Numbered from the stretch's first letter, positions 36,619 through 51,200 are shown. The stretch: DNA of 64,000 bases from Halicephalobus mephisto (GCA_009193035.1 SWDT01000171.1:113893-177892); one strand, 5' to 3'. Notes: generated from the sequence alone by a model not told the origin. Translations and numbers: made by a program.

Positions 36619-39600
36619 AAACGAAATCAGCCAATAATAAAAATTTACTTTTTTTAAATTTAAAGTAAATAAAGATTCCTGTCAGGACCGTGGACGCAGA
36701 TGACTCAGAGAATTAGTAAATAAACCACCGTCCGCAATTCAATTTTATTTTTTTAGATTCATGTTGGGACTGTAGTATATAAATCAGAAAATTATCAACT
36801 TAACTGTCATTTTTAATTTATTTTTTTACGAATTAGTGTCAGGACCATAAATGTACAAAAATAAGAAAAAAAGCAGTCACTATTTTTAATTTATTTTTAT
36901 GAATTCGTGTCGGGACCATAAATGTACAAAAATCGAAATATTATCAAGTCAATATCTTTTTTCATAAATTCGTGTCGGGACCATTAATGTGCAAAAATCG
37001 AAATATTATCAAGTCGATCATTGTCCACAATTTCTTGTTTTTTATTTTTGTAAACCCGTGCTGGGACTTTACATAAATCAAAAATTAATAATTCAATCGT
37101 CATTGATAGTCCAAATTTTATATTTTATTTTTGTAAATTCGTGTCGGGATCGTCAATTTTTATAAATAAGAAAATTAACGATTCAGTTATTATCTAGAAT
37201 TTACTTTTTTTATTTTTGTAAATTTGTGTTTGGGATTGTAAATTTTTATAAATAAAAAAACCGAAAAATGGAGATATTTTTTAGAAATTCATGTCAGGAC
37301 AATGGACACATGAAAAAATTAGCAAGTCAATCACTGTCCCGTTTATCTCTCATGGTTTATAAATTCGTCTCAGGACCATGAATTCATAAAAAAAATAAAA
37401 AGTTAAAATTAAAGATAATATTAAATTTGTTCTTAGTTTTTTATTCTTATAAATTCGTTTCAGGACCATGAATCCATAAAAAAAATAATAATAAAAATTA
37501 AAGATTATGTTAAATTTGTTCTTAGTTTTTTTATTTTTAGAAAGTCGTTTCAGGACCAAAAACCTATCAATAAAAATAATCAAAGTGAGTGATTTTATGG
37601 ATTTTTTTATTCGTCTCAGAACCATGAATCCATAAAAATAAAAAATCGAAATTAAAGATTATGTTAAATTTGTTCTTAGTTTTTTATTTTTAGAAAGTCG
37701 TCTCAGGACCAAAAATCTGTAAAAATAAAAAATTATTTTTTTATTTTTTCTATAATTTCGTGTCGAGATTTTGAATTTAAAAAAATCAAGAAATTATTCA
37801 TTTTACCCTATTTTATAAATTCTTGTCAGAACCTTAAATCTATAAAAATCTAAAAAATTAGCAATTCAATGAGTGTCTACAGTTCATTTTCTGTTTGCTT
37901 ATGTTTATGAATTCGTGTCAGGACCAGACACTTATGAGTCACAGAATTAGCAAGTCAATCATCATCTCATCCTTCATTTTTTAAATTTTTAAGTTTCTAA
38001 ATTCATTAAATTTTTAAATTTTTAAATTTTCAAATTTTTAAATTTTTAAATTTTAAATTTTCAAATTTTTAAATTCATTAATTTTTTAAATTTTTAAATT
38101 CATTAAATTCATTAATTTTTTTAATTTCTAAATTCATTAATTTTTTAAATTTTAAATTTAAAAAAAATTTTTTATATTTTTAATTTTTTAAATTTTTAAA
38201 ACTTTTTTGGAAATTTTTTGTTTTTAGAATTTTTAATTTTTTTTAAGTTTTTTAGAAATTTTTGTAAATCCATCGAAAATTTTGTTTTTTCTTTGTAAAA
38301 ACACATAATTGTCAAAAAGTGCTGAAGACGGATTTAGAGAAAAAGTGAATTTTATGGGACTTGGTCCATCATTGATTTTGACAGCGAAGCTTTTTATGCT
38401 TCAACGAGTTGGGTTTTTTGACTTAAAAAAACATAAAAATCCCGGATTTTTTTAAGTTTTATCTTGGAAAATTTTTTAAAAACAAATTTCATTAGAATTT
38501 AAATTTTTTGAAAAACATTAAAAAAAAAAACAGGTTCGAATTTTTTTGGTTTCATGATAAGTTTCGAGACGCTGACTGAATAGTGATCGTCAGTCAAGAC
38601 TTAAAATTGATTTGACAAATTTGTTCCTTCAGAATTACGTACAACAGTTATGTTCACTTCAAAGTTAAAATTTGGGCATTTAAGGAAACTAGTTTTTATC
38701 AACAATGCTAAAAATGTATTTTTAAATATTTAAATAATAAAAATTTAGATATTTAATAAAAAATTTTAGATAATAAAAAACTTGAAAAATTAAGATATTT
38801 GATAAAATATTTTAAATATTTAAATAATAAAAAACTTAAAAATTTGAATATTTAAATAATAAAATAATTTAAAAATTAAGATATTTAATAAAAAAAACTT
38901 TAAAATTAAGATATATAATAAAATTTAAATATTTAAATAGTAAAAAACTTAAAAATTTAGATATTTTATAAAAATTAAATTATTTAAATTTTGAAATTGC
39001 TTTTTTTATTTCAAAGTAAAATTTCGAAATTATTTCTTTAATTTTCAAACATTTTATAGTTAAAGTAATTTTAAAAAATAAATTTATTCAAAAATGTTTT
39101 TTCACCGATTTTTGGTTTTTACAGTTTCTTTAATTTTTTAATTTTCGACTTTTTTGTTGACAAATGTTGCGAAACGTCATTTTAAAAAACGTTGAATTTG
39201 TTCACTTTAGTCCATTTTCAATTAGGTGACCTTCAGCCAGGGGCAATCCTTGCTGTTTTGTTCCAAATGCCACATGCTGGTTGATTGCCCGTCTTTTCGA
39301 CTAGATCATCCTATTGTTTGCGAAAGAACTGGCCAAAAATTGGACAAACTTTTCAGATTTTGTTGTTTGTACATTTTTTGATTTTTGTTTGTTCTTATTC
39401 AATTTAGATTCGGTGGAAGCAATTAGTTTTCTTATCAATGTCGGGTCTTCGGATGAAGCTTCTGTCCGTTAAGGGAAATTTATGACCTCGAATTGTCTAA
39501 CTAGTTTTTATCTTACTAGACTTTGACCTAGAGAGATCTATTGGATGAGATATTTCTGTTCATTATTAGTTCTACAAAAATCAAAAAATTAAGTTTTCTA

Positions 39601-42600
39601 CTTTTATAAAATTTCATAAAAATCAAAAAATTAAGTTTTCTACCTTTATTTTAAAAAAGTAAATTTTTTAAGAATTTCATAAAAATCAAAAAATTAAGTT
39701 TTCTACTTTTATTTTAAAAAATTATTTTTATAAAATTTTATAAAAATCAAAAAAATTAAACTTTTTCATCTCTACAGAAATCAAAAAATTAAGTTTTCTA
39801 CTTTTATAAAATTTCATAAAAATCAGAAAATTAAGTTTTTCCAAATTTTATAAAAAAATTATTTTTATAAAATTCCACAAAAATTTAAAAAATTAAACTT
39901 TTTCATCTCTACAAAAATCAGAAAATTAAGTTTTCTATTTTTATTTTAAAAAAGTAAATTTTTTAAGAAATTCACAAAAATCAGAAAATTAAGTTTTCTA
40001 TTTTTATAAAAAAAGTAAATTTTTTAAGAATTTTTATAAAAAGCAAAAAAAAGTTTGAATTTTTTAAATTAGGAGAATTTAGAAAATAATTTTTGAAATT
40101 TTTTAAATTAGGAGAATTTAGAAAATAATTTTTGAAATTTTTTAATTTAGAGAAATTTTAAAATTAAGTGTTGATAAACTCAGAAATGCCCCCGGCAACT
40201 TCTTGGAGTTGTTTTGGTCGGCTTAACTGAAATTCACGACTTTTTTGGTATTTATAAATAAATTTCAAAATTCCTCAGGACATAAATCATCTTCAAATAT
40301 TTTTAAATTTTTGTAAAATTAAAATTTTGAAAAAATTCATTATTCAGTTTTTTAATATTTAAAATTTTATCCAACTTTGGCAGAGACAAAATCGATACGC
40401 CCGAGGCATGCGCAAAAAACTTCTCATCATTCTGTTTTCTCGAAACGACATTCTGCAAAGCAGCCAGTTTGTCCTTCTTTGGCACCCTGTTTTCTCTGCC
40501 ATTTCGATCTTTTCTCTGGCTGTCCCATTGCTATCAAGTTTTCTGGCTTTAAAATTCAGCAGAAACAAGTCTCATCAAGCCTTCATTTTCTTTTTTCTCG
40601 AGTGTCAAGACTCCAGAGATATTTCTGGAACAACTATGGATTTTTGTTCTTAAAAATTTTAATTTTATAAATGTTTTTAAAATTCTAAATTTATATTTTT
40701 AAAACTTTAATTTTATAAATGTTTTAAAAATTCTAAATTTTTGTTCTTAAAAATTTTAATTTTATAAATGTTTTAAAAATTCTAAATTTATATTTTTAAA
40801 ACTTTAATTTTATAAATGTTTTAAAATTCTAAATTTATATTTTTAAAATTTTAATTTTATAAATGTTTTTAAAATTCTAAATTTATATTTTTAAAATTTT
40901 AATTTTATAAATGTTTTTAAAATTCTGAATTTATATTTTCAAAATTTTAATTTTATAAATGTTTTTAAAATCTTAATTTTATTTACATTTTAAAGTTTTA
41001 ACAAATAAATGTGAAATTTTTATTTTCTTAAATTGTATGGAATATTTCGAAATTTTATAGCTTTATAGAAACTTCTGGAGCTTATTGTAATTTCATAGAA
41101 GTTTTCAGAATTGTTTGGAAATTTCCAGAATGAAGTAATTTCGAAATTTTTGGACTTTTTAAAATTTAATAAAAAATTTTAAAATTCTCTAAAATTAAAA
41201 AAAAATGAATTTTAAAAATTTTTAAGATTTCGAAATTTTCTAAAATTAAAAAAAATGAATTTTTAAAAGTTTTAAAATTTCGAAATTTTCTAAAATTAAA
41301 AAAAAATTGAATTTTTAAAAGTTTTAAAATTTCGAAATTCTCTAAAATTAAAAAAAAAATGAATTTTTAAAATTTTCAGAATCCCGAACTTTTTTGATTT
41401 TTCAGAAAACTCCGGAAATTCGTGTCGGGACAATTCTGTAACCACATCTATCCTTAATTTTCGAAACAGTGTGATTTTTGAAAATTGGTTTTGACGTTTT
41501 TGCTTTTAAAAAATTTTTGACGTCGAAAAAATTATTTTTTATTAAATTAGAAATTTAGGTAAAAAAATTTATTTTTAGTTTAAATCGTATTTTTTAAGTT
41601 TTATATTTATTGTCCGATTCATGCCATTTTTAGTTTTGAATTCGAGAGTCCGTGCCTCAGGCTCTGCTGTCAGTAATCGCATTTTTCGGTTTCCTGGGGT
41701 TTTGTCTTTTTTGCGAAAAACGCTCAACAGATTTTTGAAAATTTTCGTATTTTTTATACAAAAAAAAATTGATTAAAATTATTTATAAAATCGTGAACAA
41801 AATTTTATTTTTTTTGTCATCGAAAAGAAATTTTAAAAGTTAATCAGTCGAAAAATTTCAAAACCAAACAAAATTAGTCAACCAATAAATGGATAAATTT
41901 GTGTTTAAGAGCCGTAAGATTATTTAAAATAAGTTCAAAAACGGATATAAAATTAGACAATAAAGGTGAATGACGTAGATATAAAAATCGAAAACAAATT
42001 TTTTAGATTTTTTTCGAAAAATTTAGATTTTTTTTGAAAATTAATTTTTCAGATTTTTTTGAAAACAAATTTTTTTCGAAAAATTTAGATTTTTTTGAAA
42101 ATTATTTTTTTTAATTTTTTAGATTTTTTTGAAAATTAATTTTTTAGGATTTTTTGGAATTTTTTGAAAATTAATTTTTTAGGATTTTTTTCAAAAAATT
42201 ATTTTTTTTAATTTTTTTAGGATTTTTTTCGAAAATTAATTTTTTTTATAAAAGTCGAAAATAAATTTTTTGCATTTTTTTGAAAGTTCTTTTTTTAAAT
42301 AAAAGTGAATTTTTTAAAGAATTTTCTTGAAACGAAATTTTAGGATTTTTTAGGAAGTTTGAAAATTATATTATTGTAGACACTAAAAGTGAATTGAGTT
42401 GTAGGATTTTTTCGGAACGAATTTGGGGATTTTTATAAAAACTTTCAAAATTTATTTTTTTTTGTAAAAATAAAAATTTTTTGAATTCTAATATTTTTTT
42501 TACAAAAAAAATTTCAAAGTTAAAATTTTATAAAAATTAAAATTATTTTTTTTTTAAATTTAAATTTTTTTTTCAAAAATAAAATTTTATAAAAATTTTA

Positions 42601-43559
42601 ATTTTTTTCGGAATTTCTCTCAGCACGAATTTTCAAATTCGGATTTTCGTTCCGGAAGTTCCCACTGGATTTCGAAAACCGTAGTATGGTGCAAATGAAG
42701 CTTGAAAATTGTAAGAAAATTCATTTTCTAGTTCGGGATTAATCATGTCCTCACTTGTAAAAACCTTATTATTTTTTGTTCAGGAAGGAAACATGATCAA
42801 TTTAAGCTTAGAAAATGACTGTTCTCTTAAAATGTTCAAACATCATTTTTTGAATTTAATTTTGCTGAAATTTTGTAGAAAAAAACTTGAAATTTGGCAA
42901 AAGATTCTGAAGTCTTAGAATTTTGTGGATGGATTCTGAAGTCTTAGAATTTTGTGGGTGGATTCTGGGATTTTATAAAGATTTATGAGAAGATTCTGAA
43001 GTCTTGTAGAATCTTACAGAGGATTCTGGAGTCTTATAGAAGATTCTGGAATCTTGTGGAACTTTGTGAGAAGATTCTGGAATCTTGTGGAATCTTACAG
43101 AGGATTCTGGAGTCTTATAGAAGATTCAAGAATTTTGTAGAATCTTACAAAAAATCCCGGAGTCTTAGAGAAGATTCCGGAAGATTCTGCAGTCTTGTAG
43201 AATTTTGTTGATGATTTTAGAATCCTTTAAAATTTAGTGAGTAATTTTAAAATCATGAAATTTGAAGATTTCTAAAAAGTTCTAAGAATCTGGTCGAGAT
43301 TATTTCGTAACAATTTTTGTTTATGATTTTGATATTCATCAAACTTGGGTTCTGAAGAACTTTCTAGAACTTTCCAGGATATTGAAGTTTCCATAAATAT
43401 TTAGAATATTAAACTTTCGTAATTCCTAAAATATTGTACAATTTCGTGTCGAGATTATTTCGTAACAATTTTCATTTTTTATTTGTATAATAATACAATT
43501 TTGAATATTTGTATCATTATTGGAATCTAAAGCTAATGAAATTATAATCAGTTCTTTAC

Positions 43560-44530
43560 ATACAAAGAACAGGTACATGACATATAATGTATGGATGCAT
43601 TAAACCGGTTCTGATGTGTCGGATATCATTTTATTTAGCGTACCGATATATTACGTTGATACTGGTGCACGGTATATAATATATCGATATGTTAAAATGA
43701 TTCTAATGTGTTGGATATCATGTTATTTAGCGTACTGATATATTAGATTGATACCTGTGCGTAGTATATAATATATCGATATGTTAAACCGGTTCTGATG
43801 TGTCGGATATCATTTTATTCAGCACATCGATATATTAGGTTGATACCGGTGCGCGGTATATAATACAGTAGAACTTGGATATAAAATACCCCCGCTATAA
43901 TATATCCTTTCTTATAACATACGCTTTGGCCGCTCCCAAAGGAGTATCTTATATCCAAATTCGACTGCATATAGATATATCAAAACGACTCTAATATATT
44001 CTATATATTAAGTGCAATATCAATGTATTACATTCAATAATCAATATATTAAAATAACTTTGATTTAGTAGAAACATTACATTCAATATATCGATGTATT
44101 AAGTATGATATTAGTGCATAATATATAATGTATAGATATATCAAAACGACTCTAATATATTCTATATATTAAATGTGATATCAATGTATTACATTCAATA
44201 ATCGATATATCAAAATAACTTTGATTTATCAAATACATTACATTCAATATATAGATGTATTAAGTACAATATTAGTGCATAATATATAATTTATAGATAT
44301 ATTAAAACGACTCTAATATATTCTATATATTAAGTGCAATATCAATGTATTACATTCAATAATCGATATATTAAATGTAATATCGATGTACTGTATTTAA
44401 TGTACTAATAAATTAAAACAACTTTGATGTGTCAATGCATTAAATATGATATTGGTGAATTGTATTGAGTGTATTGGTACATTGAATATAATCTATCTTA
44501 TACATCAGGCCCATTTTAATGCACTTTTTT
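43560..44530. repeat. Satellite-like array, copy 2 (same family as 6785-7330)
   Basis: Units with 'gatgtgtcggatatcattttattta', 'tatatcgatatgttaaa.cg.ttcta' and 'caatgtattacattcaataatcgatata' repeat for nearly 1 kb. A mini-transposon is nested at 43866-43967. Confidence 0.75.
43866..43967. mobile_element. 102-bp mini-transposon nested in the satellite, pogo/Tigger-like ends
   Basis: Left end CAGTAGAACTTGGATATAA and right end TTATATCCAAATTCGACTG are 19-bp inverted repeats with two mismatches. The element starts CAGT and is preceded by TA, typical of pogo/Tigger-type elements. The interior (CCCCCGCTATAAT...GCTTTGGCCGCTCCC) differs from the satellite on both sides. Confidence 0.7.
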
Positions 44531-44879
44531 GTCTGCAATCGTCGTCCTGTTATCATTCTCATAAAAATTCCGTTCAAAAATCGAATTTCAAAATTTTCTC
44601 AACTTTTTAGGATTTTTATTTTTTAATTTAACAAAATTGGAAATTGTCGAAATTTTAGGTTTTTAGAATTTTGTAGAAATTTTTAGTTTTTTGGAATTTA
44701 AAAAAATTTTGAAGAATTTAGAATTTTTTGAATTTTTAGGAAATTTCGACAATTTCTTAGGAGTTTTTGAAATATTTTAAAATTTTTTCCAAAATCTATA
44801 ATCTTACAGAAATTTATAAAATTTTTCCTAATTTGATGAAAGATTTTGAAATTTTCTAAATTTATCTGAAATCTTGAAT

Positions 44880-45270
44880 TTTGAAACTTCCTTAAAATTC
44901 GTGTCAGGACCACTTTGCAGGAATATAATCTTAACACGAATGTCTGAAAACTTGAGTTTCGTGTTGGGATTATTTCGTAAGAATATTTGAATTCCTAAAT
45001 TGTCGTAGTTTAAAAGTTCCTTAAAATTCGGAAGATTCGTGTCAGGACTGCTTTGCAGGAATATGATCTTAACACGAATGTCTGAAAACTTGAGTTTCGT
45101 GTTGGGATTATTTCGTAAGAATATTTGAATTCCTAAATTATCGTAGTTTAAAAGTTCCTTAAAATTCGGGAAATTCGTGTCAGGACCATTTTGCAGGAAT
45201 ATGATCTTAACACGAATGTCTGAAAACTTGAGTTTCGTGTTGGGATTATTTCGTAAGAATATTTATTTTG
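44880..45270. repeat. 138-bp tandem repeat, three copies
   Basis: GTGTCAGGAC occurs at 44901, 45039 and 45177 in otherwise near-identical units that also carry 'cttaacacgaatgtctgaaa' and 'tttcgtgttgggattatttcg'. Confidence 0.85.
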
Positions 45271-46439
45271 AATTTTTGTAATTTTTAATTTCATCTTTAA
45301 ATTTTAAATCTATTTTTGCATTTCCGATTCGATAAAGATGTCTGAAAATAGAATCCAGGTCAGAATCAGAAGCCTCGGACTCACGTAAGCTTAACGCCTG
45401 CTCCCACGAGGAGAGCTCGTCCTCCGGTCTAATCCCCCCTAATGTCCATTGCTGACGTCATTGATGAAGTTAGATTTTCCAATAAGAACATTTTACAAAA
45501 AAACTTAAAAAAATAAATTAATGACTAATTTCGTTTCAAGACACATTTTCCAAATTTCTTGGATTTTCGTTTTTGGATTTTTCGAAATTTAAAAACAACT
45601 TTTTTTTATTTTTTATTTTTTTCTAAAAAAATTAATTTTATTTCAAAACATCATTTTTAAACATTTAATTTTTTATTTTCCTCTCGGGACCAATCTAATT
45701 TTAGAATATTTATTTTTTGGATTTTTTAAAAATTTTCAACATTTTTTGAATTTTCTGAAAAAACTAAATTTGTTTCAAAACTATTTTTTAAATCTGTTTA
45801 ATTTTTGATTTTCGTTTCGAGATTAATGAAGGTTTAAATTTGTTTATTTTTTGGATTTTTTAAAATTGTTCAAATTTTTTAATTTTCTAAAAAAAATAAT
45901 TTCGTTTTAAAATATTAATTTTTTTTAAATATGTTTATTGATTTTCGTCTCGGGATCAATTTAGATTTAAATTTTTTTAATTTAAAAATTTCTTTATTTT
46001 TTTATAAATTAAAAGAAAAATAAATTTTATTTTAAAAAATATTTTTTATAAATCTGTTTAATTTTAAATTTTCGTTTTAGGACTAATTTAAGTTAAAATA
46101 TTTTTTTTTAATTTAAAATTTTTAAATTTTTTAAATTTTTTAAATTTTCGAAATTTAAAAAAAAATTAATTTTATTTTAGAAATTATTTTTTTAAATATA
46201 CTTAATTTTTACTTTTCGTTTCGGGACCAATCTAAGTTTTTTTTTTTAATTTTAAAATTTTTAAAATTTAAAATTTAAAAAAAAATTATTTTTATTTTAG
46301 AAACTTACTCCTTCTAAACATATTTAATTATCGATTTTCGTTCTAGGACTAATGAAAATCCAAATATTTCCATTTTTGGATTTTTTTAAATTTGAATTTT
46401 CAGAAAAATTTTAAAATTAAAATTTCTTTTTCAAAAATG

Positions 46440-46594
46440 AATTTCAAATGTTTGGTGAAGAATCTGGATAGAATCCATGTTCCAAAGCCAGAAAACCCTT
46501 TTCTCATTTTGTCCTCTTCAACTCCAGCCAGTGGCTCAACCGCGTTTCCTGTGGCTGACGGACCGGCTTTCCCGTTCTGCTGACTCTCGCTCAT
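46440..46594 (-). CDS. Possible first exon of an unrecognised minus-strand gene
   Basis: From the ATG at 46594 the reverse strand reads about 52 codons of ordinary coding composition (SESQQNGKAGPSATGNAVEP, then DKMRKGFSGFGTWILSRFF) in a GC-richer island with GC-rich sequence upstream (CACGCGCGACCACGAGCGCG). No good donor follows; the frame closes at 46400. It could be noncoding promoter sequence. Confidence 0.25.
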
Positions 46595-48281
46595 TCTCGC
46601 GCTCGTGGTCGCGCGTGGCTTTGCCCCTTTTTCCTCGTTTTTTTTGTTTTCCTTTTGGTTTTTCTGTCAATCGACAAAGATGAACTCGTTTTAAAACTTT
46701 TCAATTTTATACACAAATTTATTATTTATTTTTCATATAAGTTTTATATTATTCTTATTTTTTTATCGAAAAAAAGAAACTTTTTTGAAATTTTCTGTTT
46801 TTATATAAAAATTACTTTTTATTTTTTTTTAAATTTTTATATAAAAATTTATTTTTTAATTTATATTTAAATTTTATTTTTTGGATTTTTTATCGAAAAA
46901 AAACTTTCTAAATTTTTCGTTTTTATGCAGAAAATTTATTTTTATTTTTTTTTAATTTTTATAAAAAATTCATTTTTATATAAAAATTTATTTTTTTATT
47001 TTTTTAAAACTTTATTTTTAGATGTTTTTATTAAAAGAAAAAGAAACTTTTTTTAAATTTTCTGTTTTTATAGAAAAATTTACTTTTTTTTTAAATTTCT
47101 AAAAAAATTTATTTTTTTTATATTTAAATTTTATTTTTTAAATTTTGTTTAATTTCTATAAAAAATTTATTTTTTATTTTATATAAAGTTTGTTTTTTAA
47201 TTTTCTGTCAATTGAGAAAAATTAATTAATTTTTTATAAAAATTATTTTTTATATAAACTTGTTTTTTTAATTTTCTGTCAATTGAGAAAAATTAATTTT
47301 TTGTATAATTTTTTTTAAATTAATATATTTTACATAATTTTTACTAAATTTGAAAGTTTTTAAATTTAATTTTTGCGGAAAATTATCGATGAATTTTTGG
47401 ATTATTTATTTAAATAATTTTAAATATTATATTTTTAAAAAAGTACATTTTTTGGAAATTTTAATTTTAACATTTTTAAAATTTTTAAAAAAAATTTTTG
47501 TTTTTACTTTTTTGAAAATTTAAAATTTTTAATTTTTTTTAGAATTTTTAATTTTTAATTTTTTGGAAATTTTAATTTTAACATTTTTAAAACTTAAAAA
47601 TTTTTGTTTTTAATTTTTCTGGACTTTTGTATTGAGCGAATGAAAACAGAAAAATTGTAAATTTGACAATTCATACCGGAATTGATTCGCTCTGTCCTTA
47701 CTCATTCTTTTTTCTTGTACTCGAATTTAAAAATTCCTTGACGATTCTGAAAATTCGTGTCGAGACCATTTGGACAAATTTTTGATTTTTTAATAATTTT
47801 ACAATTTTTAAAAAGTCAAAAATTCGTGTCGGGATCATTTTTAATTTTTAAATTATTTTTTTTAAATTTCAAAATAAGTCCAAAAATTCGTGTCGGGACC
47901 ATTTTTAATTTTAAATTTTTAAATTATTTTTTTTTAATCTCAAAATTCGTGTCGAGATCATTTTTGAATTCTTTAATTTTTTTAAATTTCAAAATAAGTC
48001 CAAAAATTCGTGTCGGGATCAGTTTTGAAGAATTTTTAATTTTTAATTTTTATGATTTTTATTTTTTCAGGTCCTTCGAAGACCCTAAAGGACTCAAAAT
48101 CCCACAATTTTATTAAAATTATTATTTCCGAAGTTTTAACGACCGACTTGCCAGATATCCCGATTGTTTGCCAGTTTAGACTGCGACAGTATTGATCGAT
48201 TGAGAACTTTGAAAGCATGTTAATTTCGTCTTGATATAATCTACAGTAATATTGTTGCTCTTTTGAGCTTCGGACCGAGCG

Positions 48282-51200
48282 ATGGCAAAAGAATACAACT
48301 TTAAATTTTGCCCTAAAATCAGCGAAATTCTGTTGGCCGGAGACGTGTTCGATATTCTGGACAACGAGACGGGACAGCTGGACATAGGTTGTCCAGTGAG
48401 ATTCGACGAATACGGATTCTACGTCGTTTGGGAGCCTAAGGGAAAAGACGCAGTTGTTCTCGACATCGTCCAGATTTGGGAAGCTCGGCCTTCAGGAACG
48501 ATCAAAGACAAATCAATCGTAAATGATCTTGAACAAAGATCCGTTGTGGATTCTGTCGAAGTCAGAACCATCTGGATTACTTACGGAGTGGATTTGGTCA
48601 ACGTGAATAATCTTTATCTCGTGGCTAGGAACGCCGCCGTCGCCAAGGAGTGGAGGGACGCCATCAACGCCATCGTCCACAACTACAAGCTGCGACATGC
48701 CTGTCCCATGACCGGACTTCAGAAACAGTAAGTTTCACAAAATTATTCATTTCGCAAAATAAAAACAAACTTTTATTTCGAAAATTTCAAACATAATCAT
48801 AACTTATTTTAAAAAAAAATATAATTTTATATAAAAAATTTAAAAAATAAAAATGAACTTTTATTTCGAGAATTTCAAGCATAATTATAATTCTTTTTTA
48901 AGAGTATAATTTTATGTAAAAAAATTAAAAATTAAAAAAAACTTTCATTTCGAAAATTTCAAACATAGTTATAATTTTTAAATAAGAATATAATTTTATG
49001 TAAAAAAATTAAAAATTAAAAAAAACTTTCATTTCGAAAATTTCAAGCATAATTATAAATAATTTTTTTTAAAAAAATATAATTTTATATAAAAAATAAA
49101 AAATTCATTTCTATTCCTAGAATTCTAAAAATGATAGTAAATTATTTTTCTAAATAATATAATTTTACACAAAAAACCAAAAAAAGTCGAAATTGATTCT
49201 CGAGACGAAAATCTAAAAAACGGTAAATTTGTTTATGTTCCAGTAGGATTAGAATTTTGTGCAAACAAACTAAAATCGAAATTAACTTCCACGACGAAAT
49301 TTCTCAAAACTAATAAATTTATTTATTTCTTAATAAACTTAAAATTTTATACAAAAAACTTAAAATCGAAATTCTCTCACCACGAAAATCTTTATATATA
49401 AAAAATTAAAATCGAAATTGTCTCACCACGAAAATCTTTATATAAAAACTAAAAAAATCGAAATTGTTTCTCACCACGAGAATTTTTCAGAATAATTTTT
49501 TAATAAAAGTAACTTTTTATGCAAAAAAACTAAAAAAAAATCGAAATTCTCTCATCACGAAAATCTTTATATAAAAAAATTTAAAAAATCAAAATTGTTT
49601 CTCACCACGAAAATTTTTATATAAAAAAACTAAAAAAATCGAAATTGTCTCACCACGAAAATTTCACAAAATTGATAAATTTGTTTATTTCGTAATATAA
49701 ATGAAATTTAAAAATCCTGAAATTGGATTAATTTTCGTGTTAGGACTTTTACCAAAATAACTTTGTAAATATTTGAAATTACTTTTTTAGCTGGCGTTAT
49801 CTCTGTCTGGCCACCAACGACCGCGGGAAGATCCCGATCAGGAACATCATCAAGACCTTCAGTAGCGGAAAACCGGAAAAAATGGTCCATAAATGTCTTA
49901 CGGATCTCGGATTAGCCGGAGATAAGGTCAGTTTTTCCTTTAATTTTCGTTTTTTTGAACCTATTGTTGGCTACGACCGTTCGTTTCTCGGAAAATGTTT
50001 ATTTCGTATTTTTTATATAAATTTTCAGTAATTGAATTGATTTCATATATCAATCAAGAAAAAAATTAACTTTTAAAAATTTCGAAATTCGAAAGAATCC
50101 AGAAGGAACGAATGTCGTACAGCTTTGTCGTTCGATTTTCGGATTTTTCGTCTGTGGTTGTATCTTTATTGTTTGTGATTTCTTTAGTTTTTGGTGACTC
50201 GGAAGATCAAAAGTAGCTGGAGTCAACATGTTCAAAACTTCTACAAATGCAGATCGGCCAAAAAACGAAGAGCGAAAAAGGTTTGATGTTGTTTTTTAAT
50301 TTTGTGCGGTTGTTCTTTTTGGTTTTATATATCGATGTTTGTTATTTTGTTTAGTTAAGATTTCATAGAAGCTTTTAGAATTTTTCAGGATTGAATAAAA
50401 GGTTTTTAGGTTTCGGTAGAAGGTTTTGGGGATTTTAGGTGAAGTTTTGGGTGATTCTGAAATTTTTAAAAATTTGAGGAAGATTTTCATTTTTTAGAAT
50501 CTCGTGGAAGATTCTGGAGTTTTTGGAGATTTTAAGGAAGATTCTAGAACTTTTGGAAATTTTAAGGAAGATTCTGGAACTTTTTAGAATCTTCTAAAAT
50601 TCCGAAATTTTCGAAAGATTCTAAAATCGAAGATCTTTCAGAATCCGATAAATGATTTCGAAAGCTTCAGAAATCTCAAAAAACTTCAGAAATCTCAAAA
50701 AACTTCGGAATCCAAAGAAATTTTGAAACAAAAAAATCCCAAAATTTCTACTTTTTATAAAAACTGCAATTCTGAAAGCTTCTGGAAACTACTTTTTGAT
50801 ATAATTTTATTTTCAATTTTGTAACAACGGTGCAAATTGTAAAATTTAGGAAAGAGAAGAACTGGATGTTTCCCTTTTCACTTTCGAAAAGTTCCTGAGG
50901 CTGTACCACAAGATTTGTCCGAGAACGGAGGTCCAGGAGCTCTTCGTGAAGCTTTCTGGACAGAAGGAATATCTGACAAGAGATAAACTGATCCACTTCC
51001 TTAATGAAGAACAGAGAGATCCCAGATTGAACGAGATTCTGTTTCCTTTCTTCGATCACGAGCGAGTTCAGCAGCTCATTGCCAAATATGAAACCGACGA
51101 AAGCTACATTGCTCAAGGTAAAGTTTATGTGGAAATCATTAATTTCATATAAAAATCATTAATTTCATATAAAAACTATTAATTTCATATAAAAACCATT

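Larger units (their letters stand above)
36640..48281. other. 11.6-kb AT-rich gap between the P450 and PLC-beta genes
   Basis: Mostly poly-A/T words and tandem repeats: CGTGTCGGGACC units (36700-37960), 'aaaaatcaaaaaattaagtttt' (39570-40020), 'attttaattttataaatgttttt' (40650-40990), a satellite (43560-44530), a 138-bp repeat (44880-45270) and 'ttttcgtttcgggacc' units (45520-46340). GC-richer islands at about 39200-39300, 40370-40530, 41620-41740, 45330-45470 and 46440-46600 break the pattern and are open on the minus strand. They are described as a finding. Confidence 0.55.

Noticed and set aside
42954..43211. 85-codon frame of repeated ILESYRRF-like words
   Set aside because: Translation of a 'gattctggagtcttatagaa' minisatellite.
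45352..45398. Plus-strand mini exon with ATG and GTAAGC donor
   Set aside because: The phase would fit PLC-beta exon 2, but it would remove the PH region, and the GC-rich sequence continues past the donor, which fits better with the reverse-strand reading.
46392..46583. Plus-strand frame of 63 codons
   Set aside because: Overlaps the better-composed reverse-strand frame, lacks a signal or domain, and begins in AT-rich repeat.
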